Source: Pantoea cypripedii
Lineage (GTDB): Bacteria; Pseudomonadota; Gammaproteobacteria; Enterobacterales; Enterobacteriaceae
Direction of reading: 5' to 3'
DNA length: 64,000 bases
NCBI RefSeq assembly: GCF_011395035.1
Contig: NZ_CP024769.1
Span: 42,869-106,868, forward strand
Both the position numbers and the translations under genes were made by a program. This document shows, in pieces, positions 53,273-61,518 of this stretch. Numbering within the stretch: the stretch's first letter is position 1; every line of letters starts with the position of its first letter. Under the pieces are notes generated by a model, which was not told the origin of the DNA, searched no databases, and was given only the letters and a program-made list of their open reading frames with translations.

Positions 53273-53524
53273 ATGGAACGTAAGGAAAAGTTTGAAGATT
53301 ATACGGAAAAAGAATTTACCAACCTTCTGGAGGAAATTTATGAAGGAAAAGGTGAAGAAAGCTATCAGGATGAGTTAGTTGACCTTGTCTGTTCTTTATC
53401 TGAACATCCGGATGGTTCTGATCTTATTTTTTATAACAAGGATAAACACATCACACCAAAAGGTGTTGTGGATGAAATAAAAGCATGGCGTGCCGCCAAC
53501 AATAAACCTGGTTTTAAATCCTGA
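53273..53524 (+). CDS. Colicin E-type DNase immunity protein
   Basis: 83 aa, standard for Im2/Im7/Im8/Im9. It has the four-helix pattern with the conserved 'SEHPDGSDLIFYNKD' (Im9: SEHPSGSDLIYYPKE), the helix III segment that docks on the nuclease, and the C-terminal 'IKAWRAANNKPGFKS'. One family Tyr is Phe here. It binds and blocks the HNH domain of the cognate bacteriocin in the cytoplasm. The gene is intact, with GAGG before ATG, so the host stays protected although the toxin gene appears broken. No lysis gene follows. Confidence 0.92.
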   Translation: MERKEKFEDYTEKEFTNLLEEIYEGKGEESYQDELVDLVCSLSEHPDGSDLIFYNKDKHITPKGVVDEIKAWRAANNKPGFKS

Positions 53525-53556
53525 TGTGTAAAGCAAATCGCTGAATATTAAGCGAG

Positions 53557-53592
53557 CATGGCCGGAACGTTGAAATAGGCGGTCCGGCCATG
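53557..53592. terminator. Hairpin after the immunity gene
   Basis: CATGGCCGGA and TCCGGCCATG form a perfect 10-bp stem with a 16-base loop, 32 bp after the immunity stop. There is no clear T-tract, so strength as a terminator is uncertain. Confidence 0.5.
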
Positions 53593-53674
53593 ATGACACA
53601 TAATATGCCAGTCTTTAAATCTGGACCCAGGTTAATTCATCGGGTTTATACCGTTACGATTATTGACCGTTAAA

Positions 53675-54877
53675 TCACTGGCTGGTTGTCAACTCTCTGC
53701 GGGCTGCCGGGAAACCATGATTTCCGGCGCGCAACGCGATGGTAAACGCCGCCAGCAATAAAACGATCAACGCCCAGGGAAAGGATTGGCTCCCGACATG
53801 TTTCAGCAATAATCCCCCCACCAGGCCACCCAGCGCGATAGCGCCGTTCCAGGTCACCACGTTCATGGAAAGTGCGACATCAGCATGTTCCCCTGCGGCG
53901 TCTGCCAGTGCCGTCTGCAACAAAGTAGCCGCACCGCCAAATGTCAGTCCCCAGACGCCGATCCCGACCAACATCACCGCCGGAGATGCGGCACCGATGG
54001 CAAACACCAACGCCACAGCGGCAAATACCGCCAGAGACAGCAACACGGCGTTGCGCAGGTGGCTATCGATAATCCGTCCCGTGATATAAATCCCGCCCAG
54101 CGCCGCCAGGCCAAATATCAGCAAGACTACGTCAACTCTTGGGGCTAACCCCGCAGGCGTAATAAACGGGGCGATGTAGGTATAAAGAATGTTGTGCGCC
54201 AGCATCCAGGTGAGAACGACCCCGAGCACCGAACGAACACCCGGAATCAACAACACCGCACCGATACGCATTTTTTGCGCTGCCGAGCTGCCCGGATAAT
54301 CCGGCACTGCCAGCAGGATCCAGCCCATCAGCAGCACAGATAACCCCGACATCACCGCAAACGTCAGACGCCATCCCAAAAACGCTCCCATCCAGGTGCC
54401 CGCCGGTACGCCTAAAGACAGCGCAATCGGCGTGCCGACCATCGCCAGCGCTAACGCCCGTCCCTGCAACGATGGCACCACCATTTTTCGTGCATAACCT
54501 GCGAGCAGGCTCCAGGCGAGTCCGGCGGATGCCCCGGCAAGGAAGCGGGCCGTCATGATCACCGCAATGTTGCCAGAGATGGCTGTCAGCGAATTGAAAA
54601 GCAGAAACCCACCCACCGTGCTGAGCAACACCAGGCGACGTGACCAGGTGCGGGTGATGATGGTCAGCGGGATGGCTGCCAGCAATGAACCGGCTGCGTA
54701 AGCGGTAACCATCTGTCCGGCGAGTGAAGGGGAAATATGCAGTCCGGCGCTTATCTCCGGCAGCAGCCCGGCGGGAATCGTTTCGGTCAGAATGCAGATA
54801 AAACCCGTCATGGCCAGTGCCAGCAGGGCAAGGATGGGCAGGTGCTGGGCCGGTTCAGCCCGATGGTTTTTCTTCAT
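53675..54877 (-). CDS. MFS efflux transporter, DHA1 type
   Basis: 400 aa with twelve membrane helices. Features of the drug:H+ antiporter-1/arabinose-efflux group: 'ILTETIPAGLLPEISAGLHISPSLAGQMVTAYAAGSLLAAIP' in the first helices and 'TARFLAGASAGLAWSLLAGYARKMV' with 'GVPAGTWMGAFLGWRLTFA' (motif C region). It probably exports a toxic compound. It is divergent from the TetR gene, which likely represses it; two operator-like sequences lie between. Confidence 0.87.
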   Translation of the reverse strand: MKKNHRAEPAQHLPILALLALAMTGFICILTETIPAGLLPEISAGLHISPSLAGQMVTAYAAGSLLAAIPLTIITRTWSRRLVLLSTVGGFLLFNSLTAISGNIAVIMTARFLAGASAGLAWSLLAGYARKMVVPSLQGRALALAMVGTPIALSLGVPAGTWMGAFLGWRLTFAVMSGLSVLLMGWILLAVPDYPGSSAAQKMRIGAVLLIPGVRSVLGVVLTWMLAHNILYTYIAPFITPAGLAPRVDVVLLIFGLAALGGIYITGRIIDSHLRNAVLLSLAVFAAVALVFAIGAASPAVMLVGIGVWGLTFGGAATLLQTALADAAGEHADVALSMNVVTWNGAIALGGLVGGLLLKHVGSQSFPWALIVLLLAAFTIALRAGNHGFPAARRELTTSQ

Positions 54878-54905
54878 AAATATAGCCTTAGCGGTTATTA
54901 ATTAA

Positions 54906-54980
54906 TATATCGATCGGTATATATATATTGAAGTGGGGTTGCTGCGATTGTCAATGAGTTATGTATCGATTAGTATGTAT
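54906..54980. promoter_or_regulatory. Two TetR-type operator-like repeats
   Basis: ATATATCGATCGGTATATAT (54906-54925) and ATGTATCGATTAGTATGTAT (54961-54980) agree at 15-16 of 20 positions, are imperfect palindromes and start 55 bp apart in the 120-bp gap between the MFS and tetR genes. One sits near each start, as expected for joint control by the TetR protein. Confidence 0.65.
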
Positions 54981-54997
54981 GTAGTGGAGGAGAGAAG

Positions 54998-55606
54998 ATG
55001 AGAACAGGCCGACCAAGACAGTTTGACCGGGACGAAGCGGTGATTCATGCCATGCACCTATTCTGGGAAAATGGTTACGAGTCCACCTCGCTCGCCCAGC
55101 TCAAGGCAGCAATTGGCAAGGGGATTACTGCGCCAAGTTTTTATGCGGCCTTTGGTTCCAAAGAGGCGCTTTTTCAGGAAGCGGTGGGTTGCTATCTGCG
55201 CACGCATGCGCAGGTCACGGAGTCATTGTGGGATGCGGCATTACCGCCGCGTCAGGCACTGGAAATGGCGTTGTTTAACTCCGCCCGGATGCAGTATGAA
55301 CCCAGTCATCCGCGCGGTTGCATGGTGGCATTGGGCGTGATGTCCTCATGTTCGGAGGAAAACCGTCATCTGCTGCAACCGCTGAAGGATTCACGGCGGC
55401 GTACCCATGAAGGGATAAAAAATTGTTTTCAGCGCGGCATTCGTGCGGGTGAACTGAGGGATGATGAGGCGACGCTGGCGCTGGCGGTAAGTTTCAATAG
55501 CTTCCTGCTGGGGATATCAACGCTGGCGCGCGATGATGTGCCGCTCGCGGAAACGGAACGTGCCATCACGCAGATGATGAAACTGTGGGATGCGGCCAGA
55601 ATCTGA
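54998..55606 (+). CDS. TetR-family transcriptional regulator
   Basis: 202 aa. The N-terminal HTH is at about residues 8-55 ('FDRDEAVIHAMHLFWENGYESTSLAQLKAAIGKGITAPSFYAAFGSKEALFQEAV'). The C-terminal ligand domain begins near 75 and contains 'PRGCMVALGVMSSCSEENRHLL', a pattern of the TetR_C_16/YjgJ-like group. GGAGG precedes the ATG. It probably represses itself and the divergent efflux pump. Confidence 0.9.
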   Translation: MRTGRPRQFDRDEAVIHAMHLFWENGYESTSLAQLKAAIGKGITAPSFYAAFGSKEALFQEAVGCYLRTHAQVTESLWDAALPPRQALEMALFNSARMQYEPSHPRGCMVALGVMSSCSEENRHLLQPLKDSRRRTHEGIKNCFQRGIRAGELRDDEATLALAVSFNSFLLGISTLARDDVPLAETERAITQMMKLWDAARI

Positions 55607-55616
55607 CACAACAAAA

Positions 55617-55646
55617 TGCCTGCCCGTTTCAGGTAACGGACAGGCA
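55617..55646 (-). terminator. Terminator between convergent tetR and tautomerase genes
   Basis: A 12-bp stem with one mismatch (TGCCTGCCCGTT / AACGGACAGGCA) and a 6-nt loop. On the minus strand it is followed by TTTTGTTG, so it ends the tautomerase transcript and may also serve tetR. Confidence 0.78.
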
Positions 55647-55658
55647 GTTCAGCGTCAG

Positions 55659-55844
55659 TTAGCGCTCGTCAAAGGGGATGCCGCCCTTCGATTTGTTCTG
55701 CAACGGGGTTTCCACAATCGATACCACCACCGCATTCTTGTCGATCTCAAAAGATTCCGACACGGCAGTGGTGATGGCTTTCAGCAGTTTCTTTTTCTGT
55801 TCAACAGAGCGGCCTTCCGCAGCATAAACGACAACTTCTGGCAT
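55659..55844 (-). CDS. 4-oxalocrotonate tautomerase-family protein
   Basis: 61 aa from the ATG at 55844 (GGAG eight bases upstream). The start is fixed by the need for Pro directly after Met: 'MPEVVVYAAEGRSVEQKKKLL' gives the catalytic Pro1. Family length is about 60-70 aa. The C-terminal half ('NAVVVSIVETPLQNKSKGGIPF') forms the second strand of the beta-alpha-beta fold. These hexamers catalyse keto-enol tautomerisation of small acids; the substrate here is unknown. A longer frame upstream is not required. Confidence 0.85.
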   Translation of the reverse strand: MPEVVVYAAEGRSVEQKKKLLKAITTAVSESFEIDKNAVVVSIVETPLQNKSKGGIPFDER

Positions 55845-55933
55845 AACGTCTTCTCCTGTAAGGGTAATTTTCGTCATTCAGCATACTCCTGACATGAGCA
55901 GAAAGACGTAGCCAATTGTTGCTTTCTGTACCT

Positions 55934-57157
55934 TTATGCGTCCACCGCATCACGCTCAAACCATTCCGGTACCGGATCGGGCAATTTCACCCAGCTTGCC
56001 GGACCTGCGGCCATCTCGGCTGGCGTCAGCAGGGCGTGATCCAGTGCGCTCCGTACCTGGTCTTCATCCATCTCAATACCGATGAACACCAGTTCCTGGC
56101 GTGCATCGCCGATACCTTCCTGCCACTGTTGGGCAATAAATGCCAGCGATTCGGTATCCTGCGGCCAGCGTTCACGCGGGATACTGGCCCACCAGTGTCC
56201 GGCATATCCCTGACGCGCCACGGCTCCGGCCTGTGACCACATCGCCGCGTATTCCGGGCGGCTGGCGAGCCAGAAATAACCTTTCGAGCGGATCACGCCC
56301 TCCAGCTGGTGATTCACGGCATGCCAGAAGCGTTGCGGATGGAATGGGCGGCGAGCGCGATAAACAAAACTGCGGATACCGTATTCTTCGGTTTCGGGCT
56401 GATGTTCGCCGCGTAATTCCTTTAACCAGCCGGGAGCCTGAGAGGCGGCATCAAAATCAAAGCGACCCGTTTCCAGCACCTCACTCAGCGGCACCTGACC
56501 AAAGCGGGAAAACACCATGTGCGCGCGAGGGTTAAGGGATCGCAACATCGCGTGTAGTGTTTGCTGATCCTCTGCATCAATCAAATCGGTTTTATTCACC
56601 ACCAGTACATCACAAAACTCAATCTGATCGACCAGCAAATCGACGACCGACCTTTCATCGGCCTCACCCAGCGACTCGCCTCGTGCCTGTAGCGAATCGG
56701 TTGAACGGTAGTCGCGCAGGAAATTAAAGCCATCCACCACGGTGACCATGGTATCGAGCCGGGCAAAACGTGACAGGCTCTGGCCGTCTTCATCCTCAAA
56801 GGTGAAGGTTTCTGCCACCGGCAGCGGCTCAGAAATTCCGGTGGATTCGATCACCAGCTGGTCGAAACGGCCTTCCTGGGCCAGACGTTTCACTTCCAGC
56901 AGCAAATCTTCACGCAGCGTGCAGCATATGCAGCCATTACTCATTTCCACCAGCTTCTCATCGGTGCGCGACAGCTCCGCACCACCGTCTCGCACCAGCG
57001 CAGCATCAATGTTCACTTCCGACATATCATTGACGATCACCGCTACACGGCGGCCTTCCCGGTTATTGAGAATATGGTTGAGCAGCGTGGTTTTACCCGC
57101 GCCAAGAAAACCAGAAAGAACGGTAACGGGGAGACGTGAATCTGAATCGAGCGGCAT
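55934..57157 (-). CDS. COG0523 GTPase, zinc chaperone (ZigA/YeiR-type)
   Basis: 407 aa. Walker A GFLGAGKTT is at 16-24, the metal-binding GCICC at 75-79 ('EMSNGCICCTLREDLL'), 'VVNKTDLID' as the G4 motif, and a C-terminal CobW_C domain (about 275-395). Zn-type members lend zinc to client enzymes when zinc is scarce. A Zur-like box lies about 29 bp upstream, which supports a zinc role over cobalt or nickel. The client is not known; no duplicate zinc enzyme is encoded beside it. Confidence 0.9.
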   Translation of the reverse strand: MPLDSDSRLPVTVLSGFLGAGKTTLLNHILNNREGRRVAVIVNDMSEVNIDAALVRDGGAELSRTDEKLVEMSNGCICCTLREDLLLEVKRLAQEGRFDQLVIESTGISEPLPVAETFTFEDEDGQSLSRFARLDTMVTVVDGFNFLRDYRSTDSLQARGESLGEADERSVVDLLVDQIEFCDVLVVNKTDLIDAEDQQTLHAMLRSLNPRAHMVFSRFGQVPLSEVLETGRFDFDAASQAPGWLKELRGEHQPETEEYGIRSFVYRARRPFHPQRFWHAVNHQLEGVIRSKGYFWLASRPEYAAMWSQAGAVARQGYAGHWWASIPRERWPQDTESLAFIAQQWQEGIGDARQELVFIGIEMDEDQVRSALDHALLTPAEMAAGPASWVKLPDPVPEWFERDAVDA

Positions 57158-57185
57158 AGCATTTCCTCTGAATTACGTATTGATA

Positions 57186-57200
57186 TGTTATAACATAACA
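57186..57200. promoter_or_regulatory. Zur box upstream of the COG0523 GTPase gene
   Basis: TGTTATAACATAACA is a perfect inverted repeat (TGTTAT-AAC-ATAACA) and matches the Zur core TGTTATA-N-TATAACA at 14 of 15 positions. It sits 29-43 bp before the start codon. Confidence 0.78.
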
Positions 57201-57288
57201 ATAATAACCCAGAGATGACAAGGGAGATTGTTCGGGGAGGGTAAAGGGAAAGGGGGAGACGCCGGGCGATGACCCGGCGACGACGGGA

Positions 57289-57924
57289 TTAGAGCAAACC
57301 CCAGTAGGCACCAAATTCCGGCAGGATATGGCCCTGTAAAGCCACCAGCGCACTGTCGTAATCGTTGTTGCGTAGCGCGGTCACAATGGTGACGTGCTGA
57401 TTCCATGAGCGATGCATATGCTCATCATTGCTGCCGAGATAGTTACGGATGGTCGCCATGCGCGATGAAATCAGCGTGTAGGCTTGCTCCAGATAGGGGT
57501 TCTGGCACCAGGTAAACAGCGCCTGATGGAACAGGTTATCCAGCCGGATGTATTCCACAGTGGAGCCGTTGTTAATGCAGAACTCCATGTTATCGAGTAT
57601 CGCCGAAATCTCCTGCACCAGCTGCTTCGGATTCTTTTTCAGCGCCAGCTCCATCGCTTTGGATTCGACATAAAAGCGAAATTCCAGCAGATCCTTAAAT
57701 TCCAGATCGTTAAGGCTAAACACAAAGGTGCCGCTCTTTGGTTTGATCTGCACCAGACCTTCGCTCTGCAAGCGCCGCAAGGCATCACGGACCGGGGCTT
57801 TGCTTGCCGCTAAACGGGTGGCGAGGGCTGACTCTGAAAGCTTTCCGCCCATTGGCAGCGAGCCATTAACGATCATGTCCTTGATTCGTTTGTACACCAC
57901 ATCTTTCAGAAGATCCTGCGCCAT
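57289..57924 (-). CDS. GntR-family regulator, FadR/FCD subgroup
   Basis: 211 aa. It has a winged HTH (about residues 8-70; 'GKLSESALATRLAASKAPVRDALRRLQSEGLVQIKPKSGTFVF') and an all-helical FCD ligand domain (about 80-205) with its metal/ligand-binding His residues ('NLFHQALF', 'WNQHVTIVTAL'). The FCD group usually controls sugar-acid catabolism. The nearest candidate target is the PfkB/RraA/dehydrogenase/MFS operon at 60.5-64 kb, although two unrelated genes lie between. The regulated genes are not certain. Confidence 0.88.
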   Translation of the reverse strand: MAQDLLKDVVYKRIKDMIVNGSLPMGGKLSESALATRLAASKAPVRDALRRLQSEGLVQIKPKSGTFVFSLNDLEFKDLLEFRFYVESKAMELALKKNPKQLVQEISAILDNMEFCINNGSTVEYIRLDNLFHQALFTWCQNPYLEQAYTLISSRMATIRNYLGSNDEHMHRSWNQHVTIVTALRNNDYDSALVALQGHILPEFGAYWGLL

Positions 57925-58019
57925 AGTTTTACTGTCTGCTCCACCACTAATCGGAGCAGTATGTATACCAGAAATGCAGCCATTCGGACATGAGGTAAAT
58001 CGCGCTCCGCACAGCCAGA

Positions 58020-58817
58020 TTAACGTTTAGCCGTCTGCTCGTTATCAGCGTTATGTCGTCGTCCGGCGGCCGCTAACTCAGGACCATAATTTGCCACCAG
58101 CACCGAGAACGTTTCCTGGGCCTTGATGCGATACAGCTCCTCTGAGGGGTGAATACAGTCAGGTGACAGTAACGATTGCCAGTCTTTCATCTGCAAAATA
58201 CGTTGATACTGCCTGACCAGCGGCACGGATTCCGCGCGTGCCACGGCATCAAGTTTGCTGACATAAGGCGCGATATGCCATTTCTCACCGCCGCCGCAAA
58301 TAGGATGTGGTTCCTGAAGGATCACTTCTTTTCCTGCTTCGCGAGCAATATTCACGAGTTGCGTCATTACCGTAGTGTATTTATCCGGGCTGACACGATA
58401 ATCCGGCTCAATATCCCGAAAATGAAAATGGCGCGCATCGTTAGTCGCAAAATTCAGCAAAATGATCCTGGCAGGGGATTTTTTCATTTCTTCACGCCAG
58501 CTTTTATTGTTTTTATAGAAATACTTTCCATTTAAAAGGTCCATGGCTTGCGATGAAGATGCACCTTTGTTGACGACGGAGATACCCGCGCCGTATTTTT
58601 CTTTGATGAATTGGTTAATAAGGCCTATTTCGTTATTTTTTATGAAAACAGGATGAACCTTACCGTTTTCCCGGACCGCCATCGCTCCCTGAGTGCTCGA
58701 ACCACCGTAAGCTTCAATAATAAAATTATTATTGGTAGTGCCAGTGGCAGATATGGCCGGGTTGATTGCTGTGCATGATGAGAAAAATATTCCAATGTGC
58801 AACAGTTTCGCTTTCAT
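58020..58817 (-). CDS. Secreted SGNH/GDSL hydrolase
   Basis: 265 aa from the ATG at 58817, which gives a signal peptide (about 1-24, ending AISA). A GTG start seven codons earlier is possible. GDSL block I is modified to 'IEAYGGSSTQGAMAV' with the catalytic Ser; block III is 'LLNFATNDARHF' (Asn-Asp) and block V 'LSPDCIHPSEELY' with the Asp-x-x-His pair. It probably removes or transfers acyl groups on a periplasmic or surface polysaccharide. It is divergent from an OpgC-like acyltransferase, which fits a polymer acylation/deacylation pair. Confidence 0.82.
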   Translation of the reverse strand: MKAKLLHIGIFFSSCTAINPAISATGTTNNNFIIEAYGGSSTQGAMAVRENGKVHPVFIKNNEIGLINQFIKEKYGAGISVVNKGASSSQAMDLLNGKYFYKNNKSWREEMKKSPARIILLNFATNDARHFHFRDIEPDYRVSPDKYTTVMTQLVNIAREAGKEVILQEPHPICGGGEKWHIAPYVSKLDAVARAESVPLVRQYQRILQMKDWQSLLSPDCIHPSEELYRIKAQETFSVLVANYGPELAAAGRRHNADNEQTAKR

Positions 58818-59367
58818 GACGATTGCGCCTTTAGTCACGGGATATGAAAGAATTTAAGATTGTGAGTATATATGCCATATGACGGCAGCTGAAGTGCCAT
58901 CAGAAGACTCCTAAAGGATTTTAAAATAAATTACTTCAATGAAAAATTAAGATAAAGATCTTATTTTGTTTAAAATCATTATGTTGGTGATTTTTAGTGG
59001 TTGTATTGTAAGGCGGGCTGGATTTCCTGTTGATAAAATTATAATTACATTTTCTTTATATTTTCATTGTGAAATGTTTATAAATAAATTGACCTTTAAT
59101 GGATGGGTTAGATAATACCATGCCAGGAAAATCATTCGGTTAAGGAGTGGAGATTCATTCAGGTGCATGCCAAATAATATCAGGGTGTCACGTTTTATCT
59201 GCTGCATTTATTTTTCGCAATATTAATGCTGTTGCAGGGTTTGATTATAAAGCAATAGCGATATTCTTAAATTAGGTAAACGAACTGTAAATGAGTGAGT
59301 GAAATGCTAGCATTATTTTGAGTGAGGTCCTTTCCCCTTTAAATAATTCATCACTGAAGGTGCGAAC
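58818..59367. promoter_or_regulatory. Long AT-rich intergenic region with a sigma70-type promoter candidate
   Basis: The region is 550 bp of AT-rich DNA between divergent genes. TTGACC (59089-59094), a 16-bp spacer and GATAAT (59111-59116) form a good sigma70 promoter towards the acyltransferase, with an untranslated leader of about 245 bases. No other gene, repeat or RNA was seen here. Confidence 0.5.
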
Positions 59368-60495
59368 GTGAATACACAATCATTTCTCTCTGGCCGAAAT
59401 ATCGGTCTCGACCTGCTGCGCGCGGGATTAATTCTGGAAGGTGTGCTTTTACATGCTTCAAGAAGTCTGCCAGGTGAAAATGGCTGGTATTATGTCGCGC
59501 AGCGCGATCCGTCCGAGTTATTTACTGCTTTTCTGAGTATGTTTCATACATTCAGAATGGAAGTGTTTTTCTTTCTTTCGGGAATGTTTGCGGCATTAAT
59601 TGTATTGCGCAAAGGTCAAAAGAGTTTTCTTGAGAACCGCCGCAAACGCGTGCTGATGCCACTCATCACGGCATATTTGTTTATTCCACCTTTAATGTAT
59701 GTAATTGCCGGGCAAATGAAAGGCACTCCCTTATCCATAACGGGTTGGTTACACAGTTATTTATGGATGCACCACCTGTGGTTTCTGGTTTCGCTGTCGG
59801 TAATGTCCATGGTGATTCCGGGTAGCTTCTATCAATTTGTATCCCGGCAATTAGCCAAATTATCGCTGCCGATGCTGCTGGTGACACTAATCCTGCTGGC
59901 TAATGCCTGTTTTTTACTCAAATTTTTGATTAAAGGGCAGGGTGAGTTTATTGAATTGATTCCCGTTACCGCGCGCTTTCTGGTTTATTACGCCGCAGGC
60001 TTCGCGCTGTATGTTAACAGAGAGAAAATCGCAACATATGCGCACAGCTGGCTGCTCAATAAATGGTTGATAGCGGCGATGGCGCTGGTCACCTGGCTGG
60101 GATTCTATGTGGTTGCGCATCAGCATATTGGTAGCGCATTGAAATATCTTCCGGTGCTGATGGGTAGTGTGCTGTCAGTGCTGCTTTCTTACTGGCTGGT
60201 CTTTACCTTTGAACGTCTGCCGCTGAAAGAAAACCGTTTGCTGACGGGGGTGGTGGATTCCGCACTGGTCATTTATCTGCTGCATTATCCGGTGGTGATC
60301 ACCTTCTCGTGGCTGATGGATGTCTGGCTGCCGGCCAACCTGTCGATTATCTATGTGCTGATTAACTGCGCCATCGGCCTGGCGGTGAGTACCCTGTGTT
60401 ATTGGCTGATAAAACGCTCACGGGTCACATCATTGTTATTTGGCTTGAAACCGCAGACGAAGAAAGTGGTGATGCCAGCCGAAGTGAGTTTGTAA
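59368..60495 (+). CDS. Acyltransferase 3-family membrane protein (OpgC/OafA-like)
   Basis: 375 aa with about ten membrane segments. The start is GTG at 59368 with GAAGG seven bases upstream. The N-terminal 'GLDLLRAGLILEGVLLHASRSLP' carries the His of acyltransferase 3 proteins; 'FRMEVFFFLSGMFAALIVLRKGQKSFLENRRKRVLMPLITAYLFI' matches the second motif. Length and 'HHLWFLVSL' resemble OpgC, which succinylates periplasmic glucans. It transfers an acyl group across the inner membrane to a glycan. The partner is probably the neighbouring SGNH enzyme. Confidence 0.85.
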   Translation: MNTQSFLSGRNIGLDLLRAGLILEGVLLHASRSLPGENGWYYVAQRDPSELFTAFLSMFHTFRMEVFFFLSGMFAALIVLRKGQKSFLENRRKRVLMPLITAYLFIPPLMYVIAGQMKGTPLSITGWLHSYLWMHHLWFLVSLSVMSMVIPGSFYQFVSRQLAKLSLPMLLVTLILLANACFLLKFLIKGQGEFIELIPVTARFLVYYAAGFALYVNREKIATYAHSWLLNKWLIAAMALVTWLGFYVVAHQHIGSALKYLPVLMGSVLSVLLSYWLVFTFERLPLKENRLLTGVVDSALVIYLLHYPVVITFSWLMDVWLPANLSIIYVLINCAIGLAVSTLCYWLIKRSRVTSLLFGLKPQTKKVVMPAEVSL

Positions 60496-60502
60496 TGAAA
60501 AC

Positions 60503-60528
60503 GCCAGCCTGCTGTTCGGCAGGCTGGC
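60503..60528. terminator. Bidirectional terminator between acyltransferase and sugar kinase genes
   Basis: Perfect 10-bp stem GCCAGCCTGC / GCAGGCTGGC with a 6-nt loop, directly after both converging stop codons. GTTTTC follows on the minus strand, so it mainly ends the kinase operon. Confidence 0.75.
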
Positions 60529-60532
60529 AAAC

Positions 60533-61465
60533 TCAACGCGCCGCGTGGAGGAAGGTTTCAACCTGGTTATGGTCAGGGATCGGTGCCACAGCACCATAAC
60601 CCGTGGTGGTGAGTGCGGCGGCAGCGTTGGCGTAATGCAGTGCGCTCTGTGGGGCATCACCCGCCAGCAGCCGGGTGAGAAAAGCCCCCGAGAAGCAGTC
60701 CCCTGCGCCGGTGGCATCGACGGTCGCCACTTTATGGCCTGCCGCGACCACGCGTTCCGAGGCGCTGGCGTACATGGCACCTTCGCTACCCATTTTCAGC
60801 ACCACCTGTTTAACGCCGAGTTGCAGATAGAAATCGGCGATGGCATCGGCATCCTGCAAACCGGTCAGCAAACGTGCCTCATCCAGGCTTGGCATGCAAA
60901 TATCCACCTGCCGCGCGACTTCATGGATCACTGCTCGCGCACGTGCCAGTGGCCACAGCTTCAGGCGCAGGTTGGTATCGAAAGAGGTGACCGTTTGATG
61001 TTTGCGTGCCAGTTCCAGGGCAGCAAAAACGCTGTCGCAGGCGTTATCGCTGATCGCCAGGGTAATTGCTGAAGTGTGCAGCAGACGCGCTGCTGCGATG
61101 GCAGCTTCCGGCAGATCCTGCGGACGCAGGCGTGAAGCGGCAGAACCTTTACGGTAGAAAGTAAAATGGTGGCCACGTTCATCGTGACTAATAAAGTAGA
61201 TGCCGGTAGGGGCATCTGCATGGCGCAGCACCCAGTCGCAGCGCACGTTTTCCTGTTGCCACAAGGCGACAAACTGATCGCCAAAGACATCGTTGCCGAG
61301 TTGGGTGAACATCGCCACTTTCGCCCCCTGACGTGCGGCGCTGACGGCAAAGTTTGAGGTGTCACCGCCATAACCGCTCAGGTAGCTAACCGGCTGCTGT
61401 GCACCCGGTAACTGGCTGAATTCGTAGAGTGGTTCACCGAAGGAGAGAATATCCAAATCTTTCAT
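60533..61465 (-). CDS. PfkB-family sugar kinase, KDG kinase-like
   Basis: 310 aa from the ATG at 61465 (AGGA eight bases upstream). The N-terminus 'DILSFGEPLYEFSQLPG' and 'YLSGYGGDTSNFAVSAARQGAKVAMFTQLGNDVFGDQF' match 2-keto-3-deoxygluconate kinases. 'ATVDATGAGDCFSGAFL' holds the catalytic Asp. It phosphorylates a sugar acid such as 2-keto-3-deoxygluconate with ATP. It is the last gene of a minus-strand operon with RraA-like, dehydrogenase and MFS genes. Confidence 0.88.
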   Translation of the reverse strand: MKDLDILSFGEPLYEFSQLPGAQQPVSYLSGYGGDTSNFAVSAARQGAKVAMFTQLGNDVFGDQFVALWQQENVRCDWVLRHADAPTGIYFISHDERGHHFTFYRKGSAASRLRPQDLPEAAIAAARLLHTSAITLAISDNACDSVFAALELARKHQTVTSFDTNLRLKLWPLARARAVIHEVARQVDICMPSLDEARLLTGLQDADAIADFYLQLGVKQVVLKMGSEGAMYASASERVVAAGHKVATVDATGAGDCFSGAFLTRLLAGDAPQSALHYANAAAALTTTGYGAVAPIPDHNQVETFLHAAR

Positions 61466-61518
61466 GTTGTTGATCCTGTCAGACGACCACGACGGGGTGC
61501 CGTGGCCGTTTATCACGG

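Noticed and set aside
58818..59367. Small RNA in the long AT-rich gap
   Set aside because: No terminator hairpin or conserved structure could be recognised; only a promoter candidate towards the acyltransferase is supported.
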